DNA of 64,000 nt from an uncultured Erythrobacter sp. GTDB lineage: Bacteria; Pseudomonadota; Alphaproteobacteria; Sphingomonadales; Sphingomonadaceae. Under the pieces are notes generated by a model, which worked only from the letters and a program-made list of their open reading frames with translations, did no database searches and was not told where the DNA came from. Below, piece after piece: positions 63,594 through 64,000 of this stretch. The DNA is taken from positions 434,001 through 498,000 of the forward strand of contig CANNCL010000002.1 of the NCBI GenBank assembly GCA_947503155.1, in the 5' to 3' direction. Position 1 is the stretch's first letter. Every line of letters starts with the position of its first letter. The position numbers were made by a program, and so were the translations under genes.

Positions 63594-64000
63594 CCTTCGC
63601 CGCCCAAATCCTCACCCTCTACCCAGAGATGTTCCCGGGCCAGCTCGGCCAATCGCTCGCGGGCAAGGCGCTCACGCGGGGCGATTGGACGTGTGACACT
63701 GTGCAAATGCGCGATTTTGCCTTCGACAAGCACAAAAATGTCGACAGTCCGCCAGCGGGCGGGGGCGCTGGTATGGTGCTGAAATGCGATGTGCTCGGCG
63801 GGGCAGTCGATCATGCCATCGCAGCCCAGCCAGACGCGCCAATCCTTGCCATGACCCCGCGCGGAAAACCGATCACTCAGGACCGTATTCGCGAGATCGC
63901 GGGCGGTCCCGGCGTCACGCTATTGTGCGGACGGTTTGAAGGGTTTGACGAACGTATTTTCGACGCCCGCCCGCAAATTGAACAAGTCAGCCTAGCCGAT
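63590..64000 (+). CDS. trmD: tRNA (guanine(37)-N1)-methyltransferase (N-terminal part)
   Basis: TrmD methylates G37 of tRNAs, preventing +1 frameshifts. The first 137 residues are present: [62 protein letters not shown] and [13 protein letters not shown], which contain the trefoil-knot SAM-binding elements. The gene runs off the window. The start overlaps the preceding gene by four bases. rplS would be expected downstream. Confidence 0.96.
   Translation, partial: MTFAAQILTLYPEMFPGQLGQSLAGKALTRGDWTCDTVQMRDFAFDKHKNVDSPPAGGGAGMVLKCDVLGGAVDHAIAAQPDAPILAMTPRGKPITQDRIREIAGGPGVTLLCGRFEGFDERIFDARPQIEQVSLAD

Overview
The window is a contiguous stretch of bacterial chromosome, very probably from an alphaproteobacterium of the order Sphingomonadales (Erythrobacteraceae-like: Erythrobacter/Altererythrobacter relatives). 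The reasons are high GC, the alphaproteobacterial LexA operator (GTTC-N7-GTTC) in front of recA, the cell-cycle phosphorelay genes cckA and cpdR, F0 ATP synthase genes separated from F1 with duplicated b/b' subunits, a FYDLN-type acidic zinc-ribbon protein, a SapC-family protein, and the gene order pyrF-trpF-trpB-trpA-accD-folC. Nothing in it looks like a prophage, plasmid, insertion sequence or CRISPR array; it is mainly housekeeping DNA with a few small insertions of unknown genes inside conserved operons.

Layout. 1-8.4 kb: partial lytic transglycosylase, dapA, an exported S9 peptidase, smpB, a DUF2062 membrane protein and the hybrid histidine kinase CckA. 8.4-16.6 kb: SOS-controlled recA, alaS, a CPA2 antiporter, icd, tRNA-Val(GAC) and the response regulator CpdR. 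16.7-24 kb: a 12-bp tandem array, an N-formylglutamate amidohydrolase-like gene, a structured intergenic segment, sapC, a D-lactate/D-2-hydroxyglutarate dehydrogenase-like flavoprotein, an RhlE-type helicase and a ChaN-like protein. 24-31 kb: UvrD helicase with its own LexA box, rsmD, a pseudouridine synthase, a Rieske oxygenase and an AmpG-like permease. 31-40 kb: folC, accD, trpA, an unknown 106-aa gene, trpB, trpF, a VOC protein, a small lipoprotein, pyrF, a LapA-like membrane protein and purB. 40-50 kb: a DoxX-DoxX-NDH-2 fusion, radC, the ydbH-ynbE-ydbL lipid-transport operon and atpI-B-E-F'-F. 50-57 kb: a quinone oxidoreductase, gloB, rpsA, a lipoprotein, then the coupled chain aroA, two small membrane proteins and cmk. 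57-64 kb: the FYDLN protein, tRNA-Ala(GGC), ffh, rpsP, rimM, five inserted genes and the start of trmD.

How the genes work together: several blocks are functional units. CckA and CpdR belong to the same cell-cycle phosphorelay. ydbH-ynbE-ydbL forms the intermembrane phospholipid bridge. The trp/accD/folC block serves anabolism. ffh-rpsP-rimM-trmD serves translation and targeting, but here it is split by a glycine-rich-domain protein, a TIGR04222-type membrane protein with a Gly/Cys tail, a nitrilase and two small membrane proteins. The most noteworthy observations are this insertion, the unknown gene translationally coupled on both sides between trpB and trpA, the SOS box in front of uvrD (and hence of the ChaN-like gene behind it), the triple-domain DoxX-NDH-2 fusion, the structured intergenic region near 17.9-18.0 kb, and a recurring pattern of 12-bp (once 14-bp) tandem arrays.
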